From Cyanobacteria bacterium SIG30 (lineage in GTDB: Bacteria; Cyanobacteriota; Vampirovibrionia; Gastranaerophilales; Gastranaerophilaceae), in the NCBI GenBank assembly GCA_015152475.1, contig SUTW01000005.1, positions 1 to 64,000 of the forward strand: a stretch of DNA of 64,000 nucleotides. Reading direction: 5' to 3'. The stretch's first letter is position 1; each line of letters begins with the position of its first letter. A model generated the notes under the pieces. That model ran no database searches. It worked only from the letters and a program-made list of their open reading frames with translations, and had not been told where the DNA came from. This document shows positions 9,954-19,674 of the stretch, one piece after another. The position numbers were made by a program, and so were the translations under genes.

Positions 9954-10445
9954 CTAAATCCTATCTAATATTTTCTGAACTTGTTCTTTTTCAACTTCAG
10001 GTATATCAGCTTTTAGGTAATCTTCAAAGAATTCTCTTGCAGATTCCATATCTCCTCTTGCCATAAATAAAACACCTAGTTTTTTATTTGCAAGCGAGAA
10101 TTTTTCATTGACAGTTATACATTTTAGATATGAACTAATTGCTTTATCAACTTCATCATTTGCTTCGTATGCCATACCAAGATTGTAATACATAATAGCG
10201 CTTTGTTGATGCAATAAAACTTCTTCGTAATTTGAGATTGCACTATTGTAATCACCTAATTCGAAATATATTCTTGCAAGTTCGTAATTTACTTCGAAAT
10301 TATCAGGTTCTTCTTCTTGCAATAGTTCTAATTGTTCAAGAGCATCATCATATCTGCAATTATCAATAAGCTCTCTTATCAAATCTATCTTTGTGATTTG
10401 AGGAATATTGTTTTGTTTTGTTTCTTTATTTTCTTGTTTGTTCAT
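9954..10445 (-). CDS. Tetratricopeptide-repeat protein
   Basis: A 163-residue acidic protein with about three TPR units (for example YELARIYFELGDYNSAISNY and YYNLGMAYEANDEVDKAISS). It has no signal peptide or membrane segment, so it is probably a cytosolic protein-interaction scaffold. The track starts at a TTG (10460). The ATG at 10445 is better because TATAAT lies on top of the TTG and ends 6 nt before this ATG, with no Shine-Dalgarno, suggesting a leaderless transcript. It lies 4 bp from the glutaredoxin gene, so the two are probably co-transcribed. Confidence 0.85.
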   Translation of the reverse strand: MNKQENKETKQNNIPQITKIDLIRELIDNCRYDDALEQLELLQEEEPDNFEVNYELARIYFELGDYNSAISNYEEVLLHQQSAIMYYNLGMAYEANDEVDKAISSYLKCITVNEKFSLANKKLGVLFMARGDMESAREFFEDYLKADIPEVEKEQVQKILDRI

Positions 10446-10451
10446 ATTTTT

Positions 10452-10457
10452 ATTATA
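10452..10457 (-). promoter_or_regulatory. TATAAT box 6 nt before the TPR ATG (possible leaderless promoter)
   Basis: On the minus strand TATAAT is followed by AAAAAT and then the ATG at 10445. Transcription starting 6-7 nt after the box would begin at or next to the start codon. The -35 is poor. The 36-bp gap must also hold the yebC promoter, so the two divergent promoters overlap. Confidence 0.45.
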
Positions 10458-10481
10458 CAATAAAATAAAAAAGAGGTATAT

Positions 10482-11225
10482 ATGTCAGGACATTCTAAGT
10501 GGGCAAATATTAAACACAAAAAAGCTAAAACAGATGCTGCAAAAGGTGTTAGTTTTGCAAAATTTTCAAGAGAAATCATTATTTCAGCTAAAATGGGTGG
10601 TGCTGATCCTGCTGCTAATTTTAGATTAAGAACCGCAATTGATAAAGCAAAAGCTGGCGGGCTTCCAAATGACACAATTAAACGCGCTATTGAAAAAGGT
10701 GCAGGTGCAGGTTCAAGTGATAATTTTGAAGAAATTACATACGAAGGTTATGGCGCAGGCGGAGTTGCAGTTTTTGTTGAAGCCGCGACAGATAACAGAA
10801 ATAGAACAGCGGGAGATATCAGAAGCTATTTTACAAAATTTGGCGGTAACTTAGGTGAAACAGGTTGTGTTGGTTGGATTTTTGAACCTGCTGGCGTTGT
10901 TTATTTTGACAAATCTTGTAATTACGATAAACTTTTTGAAGACGGTATTGAATTTGATATTAAAGACATTGAAGATGATGAGGATAGATGGAAAGTTATA
11001 ACTTCTGTTGAAAATTTTCAATTAACAGTTGAAGGTTACGAAAAACTTGGTTATAAAATTCTTGAAAGTGATTTGGTTAGAATTCCGTCAAATTCTGTTG
11101 AAATTAAAGATGTAGACACTGCGAAAAAAGTTATGTTATTGCTTGAAAAACTTGAAGAACATGATGATGTGCAAAATGTTTATTCAAATTTTGAAACAGA
11201 TGACGAAATAATGGAAAAATTATAA
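10482..11225 (+). CDS. yebC: YebC/PmpR family DNA-binding or translation factor
   Basis: This 247-residue protein starts with the family signature GHSKWANIKHKKAKTDAAKG and contains LPNDTIKRAIEKGAG and YEGYGAGGVAVFVEA. Members act as DNA-binding regulators in some bacteria, and YebC-type proteins have been linked to translation of proline-rich stretches. Which role applies here cannot be read from sequence. It has an AGAGGT Shine-Dalgarno 5 nt before the ATG. Its last 6 bp overlap the convergent comEC gene. Confidence 0.95.
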   Translation: MSGHSKWANIKHKKAKTDAAKGVSFAKFSREIIISAKMGGADPAANFRLRTAIDKAKAGGLPNDTIKRAIEKGAGAGSSDNFEEITYEGYGAGGVAVFVEAATDNRNRTAGDIRSYFTKFGGNLGETGCVGWIFEPAGVVYFDKSCNYDKLFEDGIEFDIKDIEDDEDRWKVITSVENFQLTVEGYEKLGYKILESDLVRIPSNSVEIKDVDTAKKVMLLLEKLEEHDDVQNVYSNFETDDEIMEKL

Positions 11226-13712
11226 TTTTTCAAAAATGTTTTCTTGAATTATCTTTATTTTATTTTGTTTATTGACTCTTATCATTTTATTTTCATGAAA
11301 GTGGTAAGAGTCAATTTTATTATCTTTGTCAATCTTAAATTTTATAGCTCCATGTTCTTTGGTTGAGAATATATGAACATTATTTAATTCAAGTGTTTCA
11401 ATTGTTTTGGGATGCGGGTGTTTATACATATTTGTGCCTGAAGAAATTATTGCATATTCAGGTTTTATTTCTTTTATCATTTTGTCATTTATTGAATCTT
11501 TTGCACCATGGTGACCAACTTTTAAAATATCAATGTCATTTGGTAAAATTGATTTTAAGTTTTCAAAGGCATAAATTCCTGCATCTGCCATAAATAATAT
11601 TTTCTTATCTTTGTATTCAACAAGGCAAATTATAGAATTTTCGTTTTCAAATTTTCTATCTTTGAAATCGGTATAAAATGTTGTTATCTTGACATCATCT
11701 TTGTTGTAAACGATTTCATTTGATTTTGGTATTTCATATGACATTTTCTTGAAATTCATATAATTTAGTGTTTCGTAAGAATTCTTGGTGTCGTAATATG
11801 ATTCTCTTATAAGAACTTTATTGACTTTTATATTTTCAAATATGTCGATAGCTCCACCTATGTGGTCATCATCAAAATGAGTTAAAATCATTAAATCAAT
11901 ATTTTTTATTGAATTATCTTTAAAATATTCATTTATAATGAGTTTTGCACTTGATATTCCTCTATATGGCAATTTGCCTGCGTCAATAAGAATATAACTA
12001 TTGTTTGGTGTTTTGATTAAGAAACTGTCGGCATTTCCGACATCAAATGCCATAATTTCAAAATCTTTGTTAGGTATTTTGATAAAAGTTAAAGTAAAAA
12101 TTAAAATAGTTATACAAATTGCTATATTAAATTTCTTATTTTTGAATTTTAGATTTAATGCATTAAAAAACAAAATTAAGAACAGATAATATAAAACCAT
12201 TTGTAAAATATTTGGCGAAGGTGTACTTATAACCGAGTGTGGTAATTCGGAAAAATAAGTTGAAATATTTAACAAACCACTTATGAAAGGTAAAGTTATA
12301 AAATCAGTTATTTTGACAATAAAATCTGAAACAAATGGAATGAGGCCAAGCATTGAACCTATAAAACCAAGGAAACTTATAACTGCAACAAAAGGCACAA
12401 CAATAATGTTTGCAAGAATGCTGTATGGAACAAAATTATTGAAATAATACATTTGAAGCGGTGCGACCCAAAGTTGCGCAATTAATGGAGTTGCAATGAT
12501 TCCTGCGATATACGCAGGTGAAATAAAATGAAGTAATCTTTTTAGGCAAGGATGCGCTTTTTGATGTTTATTTTTAAATTCAATTTCTTTTGTTTTAAAT
12601 AAATTAATTATTGGCTCACTACATATAACTAAACCTATTGTAACTAAAAATGATAATTCAAAACCGACATCAGTTAGCATTAATGGGTTAAACAATAAGA
12701 TAAGGAAACCTACAAGAAAAATTAGTGTCAAAGTGTTTGTTTGTCTGTAAATTAATTTACCAAATAATACAAACATCATCATTATGGAGGCTCTTAGAAT
12801 TGATGGCGGGAAACCTGTCATAAATGTATAAAGAAGTATAAGAAGTGCACTTGTTATAATCTTTGTTCTATAACCAAGGCCTATTAGACTTGCAATAAAA
12901 TACCAAATGAAGAAAATTATCCCGACATTTAATCCAGAAGCCGCCAAAAGATGCAATAAACCAGAATTTATAAATATTTGTTTGACATCATCCGGTGGGT
13001 TTATTGCTTCATTACCAAATACAATACCACTTATGATTTCTAGTTTTCCTTCCGGTATATGTTTTGCGTGTTTCTCAATAATATTATCTCTTGTAATATC
13101 GAGTTTTCTTAAAGTAGCCCACCAATTTTCAGAGGGTTTGTTTTTGATATTAAAAACTGGCGAATGAAGAATATTGTAATTATTATCTTTTACATAAAAG
13201 ACGCTAAAAGTATTTTTATTTTTTAAATAATGACTATAATTAAATTGTGATGGGTTGCTTGCTTCTGTTGGATTTCTTAAATTTCCTTGCAATGCAATAA
13301 AATCGCCAATTCTTACGTCTTTGAAATTCTTGTTTTCTTCATTTATGGTGACTAAAGTTTTTGAAGTTTTTATTTTTGTGTTGTTGACATTTTCTGTTTC
13401 CAGATAAAACTTCATTCTTGTTTTATTTAGACTTAATTGTGGAACAGAGATTATTCTTCCTTGAAGCGCAACATCATTTTGCGATTTTAATTTTCCTAAG
13501 AAATCATTTTCTTTGTTTTGAATTGATGTATTTATAAAGCCAAGAATAAAAATCAAATAAAAAATGATGCACAATTTTGTTGATGTAATTTTTCTTAATA
13601 TGCAAAATACTACAATAATTGTTGTTATGGTTAGAAGTATTGGCATCAAATCAAAACAAGAGCCAACTATACCTAAAATATAAAATAATGTTCCAATAAT
13701 TATGCTATTCAT
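11220..13712 (-). CDS. comEC: ComEC/Rec2 DNA-uptake channel with metallo-beta-lactamase domain
   Basis: This inner-membrane protein passes single-stranded DNA into the cytosol during natural transformation. The 830-residue product has several N-terminal hydrophobic helices, a soluble domain (~65-190), the competence core with LLAASGLNVGI and GFPPSILRASIMMMF, and a C-terminal metallo-beta-lactamase-like domain with THFDDDHIGG and VGHHGAKDS. The full three-domain architecture looks intact, with no stop or frameshift. It suggests the cell is, or was, competent, and pilus-type genes lie nearby at 34-42 kb. Confidence 0.95.
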   Translation of the reverse strand: MNSIIIGTLFYILGIVGSCFDLMPILLTITTIIVVFCILRKITSTKLCIIFYLIFILGFINTSIQNKENDFLGKLKSQNDVALQGRIISVPQLSLNKTRMKFYLETENVNNTKIKTSKTLVTINEENKNFKDVRIGDFIALQGNLRNPTEASNPSQFNYSHYLKNKNTFSVFYVKDNNYNILHSPVFNIKNKPSENWWATLRKLDITRDNIIEKHAKHIPEGKLEIISGIVFGNEAINPPDDVKQIFINSGLLHLLAASGLNVGIIFFIWYFIASLIGLGYRTKIITSALLILLYTFMTGFPPSILRASIMMMFVLFGKLIYRQTNTLTLIFLVGFLILLFNPLMLTDVGFELSFLVTIGLVICSEPIINLFKTKEIEFKNKHQKAHPCLKRLLHFISPAYIAGIIATPLIAQLWVAPLQMYYFNNFVPYSILANIIVVPFVAVISFLGFIGSMLGLIPFVSDFIVKITDFITLPFISGLLNISTYFSELPHSVISTPSPNILQMVLYYLFLILFFNALNLKFKNKKFNIAICITILIFTLTFIKIPNKDFEIMAFDVGNADSFLIKTPNNSYILIDAGKLPYRGISSAKLIINEYFKDNSIKNIDLMILTHFDDDHIGGAIDIFENIKVNKVLIRESYYDTKNSYETLNYMNFKKMSYEIPKSNEIVYNKDDVKITTFYTDFKDRKFENENSIICLVEYKDKKILFMADAGIYAFENLKSILPNDIDILKVGHHGAKDSINDKMIKEIKPEYAIISSGTNMYKHPHPKTIETLELNNVHIFSTKEHGAIKFKIDKDNKIDSYHFHENKMIRVNKQNKIKIIQENIFEKL

Positions 13713-13808
13713 TTTATTCTCAAACTTATAATATAATAATTTTTCACAAAAATTGTTTTTGTGTCAATTTTTTACGTGTTTTGTTTTTTATTAGTTAAGT
13801 GCACAAAA

Positions 13809-15326
13809 ATGAATATAAAACAAATTCAAAAAACCAATAATTACAATATTTGTGTGTCATCAAGCTTGAAAGGAAATATATCTTTCAAAGGTGATACTAA
13901 AAGGACTGATACTTCAAGTAATGCTGATTTTGCTTCAAGAGAAGCTTGTGAAGGATTAAAAAGTCTTGCTTTTGCAAAAATGTCTAATAATTCCTCAGAG
14001 TTAGATAATTTAGATAGAGTTGTTTCAAGTGGTGAAAAGGCAAAAGTTTTAGTAAAAACAAGAGAAGAATTTCCTTATTATTTTTTATCAAGCATGCATG
14101 ATGCCATTGAAAATCTTGGTCAACTTAAAGTTGTTCAGCTTATTTTAAATAAAACAGAAGATGAAGGGCAAGATTATATCTATAAAGATACTGAACAAAT
14201 TTTGGGCATTGTAAATGCTTGCAAAAATCCTGATGTTTCTGAAATTGCACTTAATTTAATTGAAGAAAATGATATTTCTTTTGAGCCAGAAATTTTTGTC
14301 AAGATGAGTGATTTAAAAAATAATTCAAAAGATAAATTTGATTATGTTATTAATTCGAATTATCTTTTGCGTTATTTAGATAGTACTTTATCATTAGCTA
14401 GTTATGGGCCACGAAATTTAATTGACGAAATGGATGTAGATGAATTTCCAAAAATGGAAAAAATTATGTCTGATGTTGCAAATAAATACGGTAATAAACG
14501 CTATATAAAATCTATGGTTGATTTGTATTATATCAATCAAGATGTTTATGATTATGCAATGAGTTCAGATGTTTTACTTAAAGATTTTTTTGCTTATTCA
14601 AGAAGTTTTGAAACCAATGAAATTTTAACTGTAAATACCTTAAAAATGCTTGAAGAAAGTTGCAGGGCCAATACTGGTGGTGATAAAAATTTGAGAGCTT
14701 ATGTTTACGATAGTGATGTTTTTAACAATGAAGATAAATTAAATAAATATTTATCTCAATTTGTTGTTAAAGATGATTTTGAAGTTTATAGATGCGACAG
14801 AAACACAGGGCTTTTTGAAAATATTTCAATAGACCACACTCCGCTTGGGCGCAAAGCAAGAAGAATAATACATTCTCATCCTTTTAAATTTAAAAAAGAT
14901 TTGATTATACCAAATGATAAAAAATATTTTACGAGCGACAAAAAAAGTTTACATGAATATTTTTCAGGCAAGAAAAATCTTACATTGTCTGACGCCATGC
15001 TTATTGCAAAATATGGTGATGATAAATATTTAAATGATTTATATGAGGCAATTAAAAATGCAGAAGTAATTGATGAAAGATTTAAGTCATCAACATTATC
15101 TAAAAAGTTTGCAGATAATTGGTCATATAACAATAATGATAAAACCGCAAAAATGAAATCCAGACTTTTGGTCAAAAAGGGTTGCGAAGGCGCTTATGAC
15201 ACATCAAGAACTGGACAATTTGAATATATTTTAAATAATCATCCAAAGAAAATAAAATATCATGATGTTAAGTTTGATAGAGAAAACAATATTTTTGAAT
15301 TAATTGGAACTGTTGAAAAAAATTAA
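13809..15326 (+). CDS. Unknown 505-residue protein with N-terminal ISFKGD motif
   Basis: I do not recognise this family. The track starts at a GTG (13761), but the first part would be an odd hydrophobic stretch, and the ATG at 13809 gives an N-terminus (MNIKQIQKTNNYN...ISFKGD) like two other unknown genes in the window. The body is acidic and helical, with no signal peptide, no clear enzyme motif and no obvious repeats. The C-terminal third is lysine-rich and carries RKARRIIHSHPFKFKKD. The Shine-Dalgarno is weak. The gene ends inside the convergent ispF by 4 bp. Codon use and base composition resemble the neighbours, so there is no sign of recent import. Confidence 0.8.
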   Translation: MNIKQIQKTNNYNICVSSSLKGNISFKGDTKRTDTSSNADFASREACEGLKSLAFAKMSNNSSELDNLDRVVSSGEKAKVLVKTREEFPYYFLSSMHDAIENLGQLKVVQLILNKTEDEGQDYIYKDTEQILGIVNACKNPDVSEIALNLIEENDISFEPEIFVKMSDLKNNSKDKFDYVINSNYLLRYLDSTLSLASYGPRNLIDEMDVDEFPKMEKIMSDVANKYGNKRYIKSMVDLYYINQDVYDYAMSSDVLLKDFFAYSRSFETNEILTVNTLKMLEESCRANTGGDKNLRAYVYDSDVFNNEDKLNKYLSQFVVKDDFEVYRCDRNTGLFENISIDHTPLGRKARRIIHSHPFKFKKDLIIPNDKKYFTSDKKSLHEYFSGKKNLTLSDAMLIAKYGDDKYLNDLYEAIKNAEVIDERFKSSTLSKKFADNWSYNNNDKTAKMKSRLLVKKGCEGAYDTSRTGQFEYILNNHPKKIKYHDVKFDRENNIFELIGTVEKN

Positions 15327-15784
15327 TTTTCAAGCAAAACTACGCAATTAGCTTCGATTGCCTGCATATTTCCAACTGCATCTAAACCTTCTTTTGTTTT
15401 TGCTTTAATTGAGACATTTTCAATGTCTGTAAACAACGCTTTTGCTATATTTTTTCTCATGTCTTCTATGTAAGGCATTAATTTTGGTTTTTGAGCAATT
15501 ATATTTGAATCTATATTTATAATTTTAAATCTGTATTTATTGCATATATTTTTTAGTAGTTCAATACTATCTGCATTTTTATATTTTTCATCTGTATCTG
15601 GAAAATGATAACCAATATCGCGCTTTGCAAGAGCGCCAAGAATTGCATCAATTATCGCATGAATTAAAACGTCACCATCAGAATGTGCTATTAAAGACTT
15701 ATCACAAGGAATTTTAATTCCGCCAAGTGTTATAAAATCACCATTTTGAAGTTTGTGTATATCGTAACCAATACCTATTCGCAT
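15323..15784 (-). CDS. ispF: 2-C-methyl-D-erythritol 2,4-cyclodiphosphate synthase
   Basis: This is a cytosolic, trimeric zinc enzyme of the MEP isoprenoid pathway that cyclises CDP-methylerythritol 2-phosphate, releasing CMP. The 153-residue protein has the metal ligands in GYDIHKL (Asp8, His10), the segment AHSDGDVLIHAIIDAILGA, and the substrate loop FPDTDEKYKNADS. It overlaps the HAD gene upstream by 10 bp. Another pathway enzyme, ispE, is at 38.8 kb, so the MEP route is supported twice in this window. Confidence 0.97.
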   Translation of the reverse strand: MRIGIGYDIHKLQNGDFITLGGIKIPCDKSLIAHSDGDVLIHAIIDAILGALAKRDIGYHFPDTDEKYKNADSIELLKNICNKYRFKIINIDSNIIAQKPKLMPYIEDMRKNIAKALFTDIENVSIKAKTKEGLDAVGNMQAIEANCVVLLEN

Positions 15785-16572
15785 AAGATATACCTTTCAA
15801 TTGCTTGCGCAAGACCATCTTCATTGACGTGAGGGCAAATGTAATCTGCAACTTTTTTAAGCCCTTCGCTTGAATTTTTCATAGCGATTTTTAATCCTGC
15901 ATGTAAAAGTAAATCAATATCATTGTCTTGGTCGCCTGAGGCCATAACTTCTTCTTTTTTGAAACCCCAGTATTCTCTTAAAAAATCAAGCGCAACACCT
16001 TTTGTGGCATTAATGTCGGTAAATTCACAATAATATTTATGCGATCTTACAACTGTTAATTTATCTTTATATTTCTCGCTCATTCTTCTGACTAAATCTA
16101 CGAGTTTTTCTTCATCATAAATAACAGCTAGAAGTTTGCTTACATTTCCAATTTCCACGTTATTTAAATTATCTACAATTTTGTAATCAACAAATCTTCC
16201 ATTACAGTAATCATCCATTATTTTTTTATTGTAATCATCAATGTATAAGATATCATTGTTATAAAGATGAGTGTGGATATTTTCTTCTTTTAAAGTTTTT
16301 ATAATGTCTTTAACTAAATCTTTTTTAACAGGTGCTTGCCAAAGTATTTTATCTTTGTCTCTAACCATTGCGCCTTGATAACATATAACAGGTGTTTCAA
16401 GACCAAATTGCTGAGAAACAGGATAAGCTCCGTCAAACATTCTGCCTGATGCGAGAACTACTTTAACCCCCTTTTTATTAAGTTTTAAAATTGTATTTTT
16501 CATGTAATCAGAACATGAGCAATCATATCTCAGCAAGGTGCCATCAATATCTGTTACAAGCATTTTTATCAA
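15775..16572 (-). CDS. Cof-type HAD-IIB phosphatase
   Basis: A cytosolic haloacid-dehalogenase hydrolase of about 265 residues, likely acting on small phosphorylated metabolites such as sugar phosphates. Motif I is DIDGTLLR, motif II ASGR, and motif III/IV MASGDQDNDIDLL. The cap is the Cof (IIB) type. The track's TTG at 16602 overlaps a TATAAT box and is not the start. The TTG at 16572 has AAGGAG 9 nt upstream and is preferred; an ATG three codons further in (16563) is possible but 18 nt from that site. Cell substrate is unknown. Confidence 0.9.
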   Translation of the reverse strand: MIKMLVTDIDGTLLRYDCSCSDYMKNTILKLNKKGVKVVLASGRMFDGAYPVSQQFGLETPVICYQGAMVRDKDKILWQAPVKKDLVKDIIKTLKEENIHTHLYNNDILYIDDYNKKIMDDYCNGRFVDYKIVDNLNNVEIGNVSKLLAVIYDEEKLVDLVRRMSEKYKDKLTVVRSHKYYCEFTDINATKGVALDFLREYWGFKKEEVMASGDQDNDIDLLLHAGLKIAMKNSSEGLKKVADYICPHVNEDGLAQAIERYILCE

Positions 16573-16593
16573 TTTTGTGTTCTCCTTATGTTT

Positions 16594-16599
16594 ATTATA
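16594..16599 (-). promoter_or_regulatory. TATAAT box of the HAD-ispF pair
   Basis: On the minus strand TTGTATAAT precedes AAACATAAGGAG, the Shine-Dalgarno of the HAD gene. Transcription would start just before the ribosome site, which argues against the TTG at 16602 as a start. The -35 (TTGTTT) is at a long spacing of about 19 bp. Confidence 0.5.
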
Positions 16600-16637
16600 C
16601 AATTAAATTCAGGGAAGTAAACAAAATAGAGGTTAAT

Positions 16638-18011
16638 ATGATTGAAAGACAAAGACCAATAGAACAAGATATGGTGAAAAGAAGATCAAATTTTGATCCA
16701 GTTGAAGAAAATTTTACAGATGAACAAGCTAAACTTGAAGCTTCAAGATGCTTAAATTGTAAAAATCCTCTGTGTTCTAAGGGTTGTCCTGTAAGTGTCA
16801 AAATCCCTGATTTCATAAAACAAATTAAAGAAGGCAATTTGCAATCTGCAGGTGAAATCATAAGACAAGATAATATGTTGCCTTCTGTTTGTGGAAGAAT
16901 TTGTCCGCAAGAAAGACAATGCGAAAGTAAATGTATCTTAGGAATTAAGCAAAAGCCTGTTGCAATCGGTGCGCTTGAAAGATATGTTGGTGATAATTCA
17001 GAAGCTAAAAAAGTTGAAATAACAGAAAATAATATAAAGGTTGCAATTGTTGGTTCTGGTTGTGCTGGTATGTCTGCCGCAGCTGACCTTAGATGTGCTG
17101 GTTTTGATGTAACTGTTTTTGAAGCACTTCACGAATTAGGTGGTGTTTTAAGATATGGCATACCTCCGTTCCGTTTACCAAGAACTGTTTTGGATAGAGA
17201 AATAGCTTCTCTAAAAGAAATGGGTGTTAAATTTGAAAAAAATGTTGTTGTTGGTAAATCAATAACATTAAATCAACTTAAAGAAGAAGGTTTTAAGGCT
17301 ATATTTATTTGTTCTGGCGCAGGCCTTCCAAAAATGTTGAATATAGTTGGTGAAAATTTAAATGGTGTTTATAGCGCAAACGAATTTTTAACAAGAGTTA
17401 ATTTGATGCATGCAAACCAAGATGACACACCAACACCTTTAAAAGTTGGCAAAGTTGCTGCAATTATTGGTGGCGGAAACGTTGCAATGGATGCTGCAAG
17501 AACTGCTGTCAGAGTTGGTTTTGACGAAGTTTATATAGTATACAGAAGAACTGAGGCTGAACTTCCTGCTCGTTTAGAAGAGATTCGTCACGCAAAAGAA
17601 GAAGGAATTATTTTCAAATTCTTGCACAATCCTGCAGAAATATTGGGTGAAAACGGTTTTGTTAAATCTATGAAACTTGAAGTTATGGAATTAGGTGAAC
17701 CTGATGCAAGTGGAAGACGTCGTCCAGTTGGAACAAATACATATATTGATATGCCATTAGATACAGTTATTGTTGCACTTGGAACTGGTCCTAATCCAAT
17801 TATTCAAAAATCAGCTGAGAGTGAAAATATTGCAATTGAAACAGATTCAAAAGGTTATATTGTTATAAACGAACTTGCACAAACAACGGTAGATGATATC
17901 TTTGCAGGTGGCGATGTTGCGCCTCTTGGAGAAAGTACTGCGATTAAGGCAATGGGCGCTGGTAAACGTGCAGCTAAAACTATTATAGAGAAATTTAATT
18001 CTAATAAATGA
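16638..18011 (+). CDS. gltA: NADPH-dependent glutamate synthase small-subunit-type oxidoreductase
   Basis: An iron-sulfur flavoprotein of 457 residues, of the GltD / NfnB type. N-terminal cysteines (CLNCKNPLCSKGCPV, CGRICPQERQCESKC) bind two 4Fe-4S clusters. They are followed by an FAD site (GSGCAGMSAAADL), an NADPH site (GGGNVAMDAARTA) and a C-terminal FAD motif (GGDVAPLGESTAIKAMGAG). The ATG at 16638 with TAGAGGT is the start; the track's longer frame overlaps the divergent HAD promoter. No large glutamate synthase subunit or NfnA-type partner is adjacent, so it could be the single-gene homotetrameric form. Confidence 0.9.
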   Translation: MIERQRPIEQDMVKRRSNFDPVEENFTDEQAKLEASRCLNCKNPLCSKGCPVSVKIPDFIKQIKEGNLQSAGEIIRQDNMLPSVCGRICPQERQCESKCILGIKQKPVAIGALERYVGDNSEAKKVEITENNIKVAIVGSGCAGMSAAADLRCAGFDVTVFEALHELGGVLRYGIPPFRLPRTVLDREIASLKEMGVKFEKNVVVGKSITLNQLKEEGFKAIFICSGAGLPKMLNIVGENLNGVYSANEFLTRVNLMHANQDDTPTPLKVGKVAAIIGGGNVAMDAARTAVRVGFDEVYIVYRRTEAELPARLEEIRHAKEEGIIFKFLHNPAEILGENGFVKSMKLEVMELGEPDASGRRRPVGTNTYIDMPLDTVIVALGTGPNPIIQKSAESENIAIETDSKGYIVINELAQTTVDDIFAGGDVAPLGESTAIKAMGAGKRAAKTIIEKFNSNK

Positions 18012-18046
18012 TATAAAAAATACATTTTAGGTTTAAAATTTTATCT

Positions 18047-18370
18047 ATGTATAATGATGATTTTGAGCTAGAAGATGCTGAACTGAAAAAAGTTGGTCTT
18101 GAACTTATGTTTTTGACTCCAGAAAAGTGTTCTCATCAAGAGGGGATAACCGTAGTTGAGCTTGCAAAATCTGTTTCATTAGATGTAGAAACAACGAGAA
18201 AGAAATTAAAAATATTACAAAATGCTGGTGTTGTAAGGGCAAAAGGAATTAATCCAAAATTTTGGAAATTTGATAATTATTTTTTTCAAAGAATGGATGA
18301 AGATGACCCAATATATAGATTATTAGTTTCTTTTGACGATGTTGATTTTGATAGGTATTTTCAATATTGA
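18047..18370 (+). CDS. Small winged-helix-like DNA-binding protein
   Basis: A 107-residue acidic protein whose middle (ITVVELAKSVSLDVETTRKK, then LKILQNAGVVRAKG) reads as a helix-turn-helix followed by a wing, as in ArsR/Lrp-type folds. No effector domain is visible; the C-terminal tail is Asp/Phe rich (FDDVDFDRYFQY). The stop TGA overlaps the TTG start of rlmD, so the two are translationally coupled, and it may simply be co-expressed with the RNA modification genes. A role as transcription regulator is inferred from the fold only. Confidence 0.7.
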   Translation: MYNDDFELEDAELKKVGLELMFLTPEKCSHQEGITVVELAKSVSLDVETTRKKLKILQNAGVVRAKGINPKFWKFDNYFFQRMDEDDPIYRLLVSFDDVDFDRYFQY

Positions 18371-19674
18371 TAAAAATAGGTGACATTGTAGATGTAAAAA
18401 TTGAGAAAATTGTCTATGAGGGCTATGGTTTGGCTAGAATAGATAATTTTGTTATTTTTGTTGATAATGCTGTACCTCTTGATTTATTGAAGGTTGAAAT
18501 TAAAAAAGTTAACAAAAAATTTGCTAATGCAAAAATTATTGAAATCATTAATCCTTCACCTCATAGAATTAAACCTGAATGTCATTTGTTTAATGCTTGT
18601 GGTGCTTGTAATTTACAGTTTGTTAATTATGATTTTCTTTTAAAATGCAAAAAACAAATTGTAGAAGAAGCCTTGTCTATCAAGGTTAATGATGTTATTG
18701 CGAGTCCTAAAATATTTAATTATAGATGCAAAAGTCAATATCCTGTGACTGAAACAAAAAATTCCAAAAGAGTTATTGCGGGATACTACAAACCCAAAAG
18801 CCATGAAATTGTAAATATAAAATATTGTATGGCGCAGGATAGTGTAGTTGACGAAATTATTCAATATATTAGAGATAATTGGTCTTTTGGTTGTTATGTT
18901 GAAAAAAAACATTCAGGACTTTTAAGGCATATTGTTGTTAAAAAATCTTCATCAACAAATGAAATCTTGGTTGTTCTTGTTTTAAATTCTGATAACAAAG
19001 TTGATTTAGTTGATTTTTTTGAAAATCTTACAAAAAAATTTCCTGATATTAAAGGTTGTTTGATAAATTATAATTCTGAAAAGACAAATAAAATTTTAGG
19101 TAGTAAAACAGAAACCATCTTGGGACAAAATTTTTATACCGAGATTTTGGATAATAAAACATATAAAATTGGTGCTGAAAGTTTTTTCCAGGTAAACCCT
19201 GCTTGTGCTGTTAATATTTTTAATGAAGTTAAAAAAGCAGTTAAACCTAATTCAACTGTTCTTGATTGTTATGGTGGTGTTGGTGCAATTGGTGTTTGGC
19301 TATCAGATATTGCAAAAAAAGTTACCTTAATTGAAATAAATGAAGACGCTGTTAATTTTGCGCATGAAAATTTTAAAAATAATAATGTAAAAAATTATGA
19401 AATTATACTTGGTGATGCTAAAGAAAAGTTAAATGGTTTATATGATTATGCAATTATTGATCCACCAAGAAAAGGCGCAGATTTTTCTTTTTTACAAAAA
19501 CTATCTTCAATTACGAACAACATAATTTATGTTTCTTGTAATCCTCTTACATTGGCCCGCGACATAAAAGTTTTAAAAGATTTTAACTTTGAGGTAAAAT
19601 ATGTACAACCAATAGATATGTTTCCTTTTACTTATCATATTGAAAATGTGTGTATTTTAGAAAAGAAATCATGA
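18367..19674 (+). CDS. rlmD: 23S rRNA (uracil-5-)-methyltransferase, RlmD/RumA family
   Basis: A SAM-dependent RNA m5U methyltransferase of 435 residues. It has an N-terminal TRAM domain (~1-60), an iron-sulfur cysteine cluster (CHLFNACGACNLQF), the SAM-binding segment DCYGGVGAIGVWL, DPPRKGA, and the catalytic Cys in YVSCNPLTLARD. The start is a TTG (18367) overlapping the previous TGA. Its stop overlaps the mtaB ATG. The exact uridine (U1939, U747 or tRNA U54) cannot be assigned from sequence alone. Confidence 0.93.
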   Translation: MIKIGDIVDVKIEKIVYEGYGLARIDNFVIFVDNAVPLDLLKVEIKKVNKKFANAKIIEIINPSPHRIKPECHLFNACGACNLQFVNYDFLLKCKKQIVEEALSIKVNDVIASPKIFNYRCKSQYPVTETKNSKRVIAGYYKPKSHEIVNIKYCMAQDSVVDEIIQYIRDNWSFGCYVEKKHSGLLRHIVVKKSSSTNEILVVLVLNSDNKVDLVDFFENLTKKFPDIKGCLINYNSEKTNKILGSKTETILGQNFYTEILDNKTYKIGAESFFQVNPACAVNIFNEVKKAVKPNSTVLDCYGGVGAIGVWLSDIAKKVTLIEINEDAVNFAHENFKNNNVKNYEIILGDAKEKLNGLYDYAIIDPPRKGADFSFLQKLSSITNNIIYVSCNPLTLARDIKVLKDFNFEVKYVQPIDMFPFTYHIENVCILEKKS

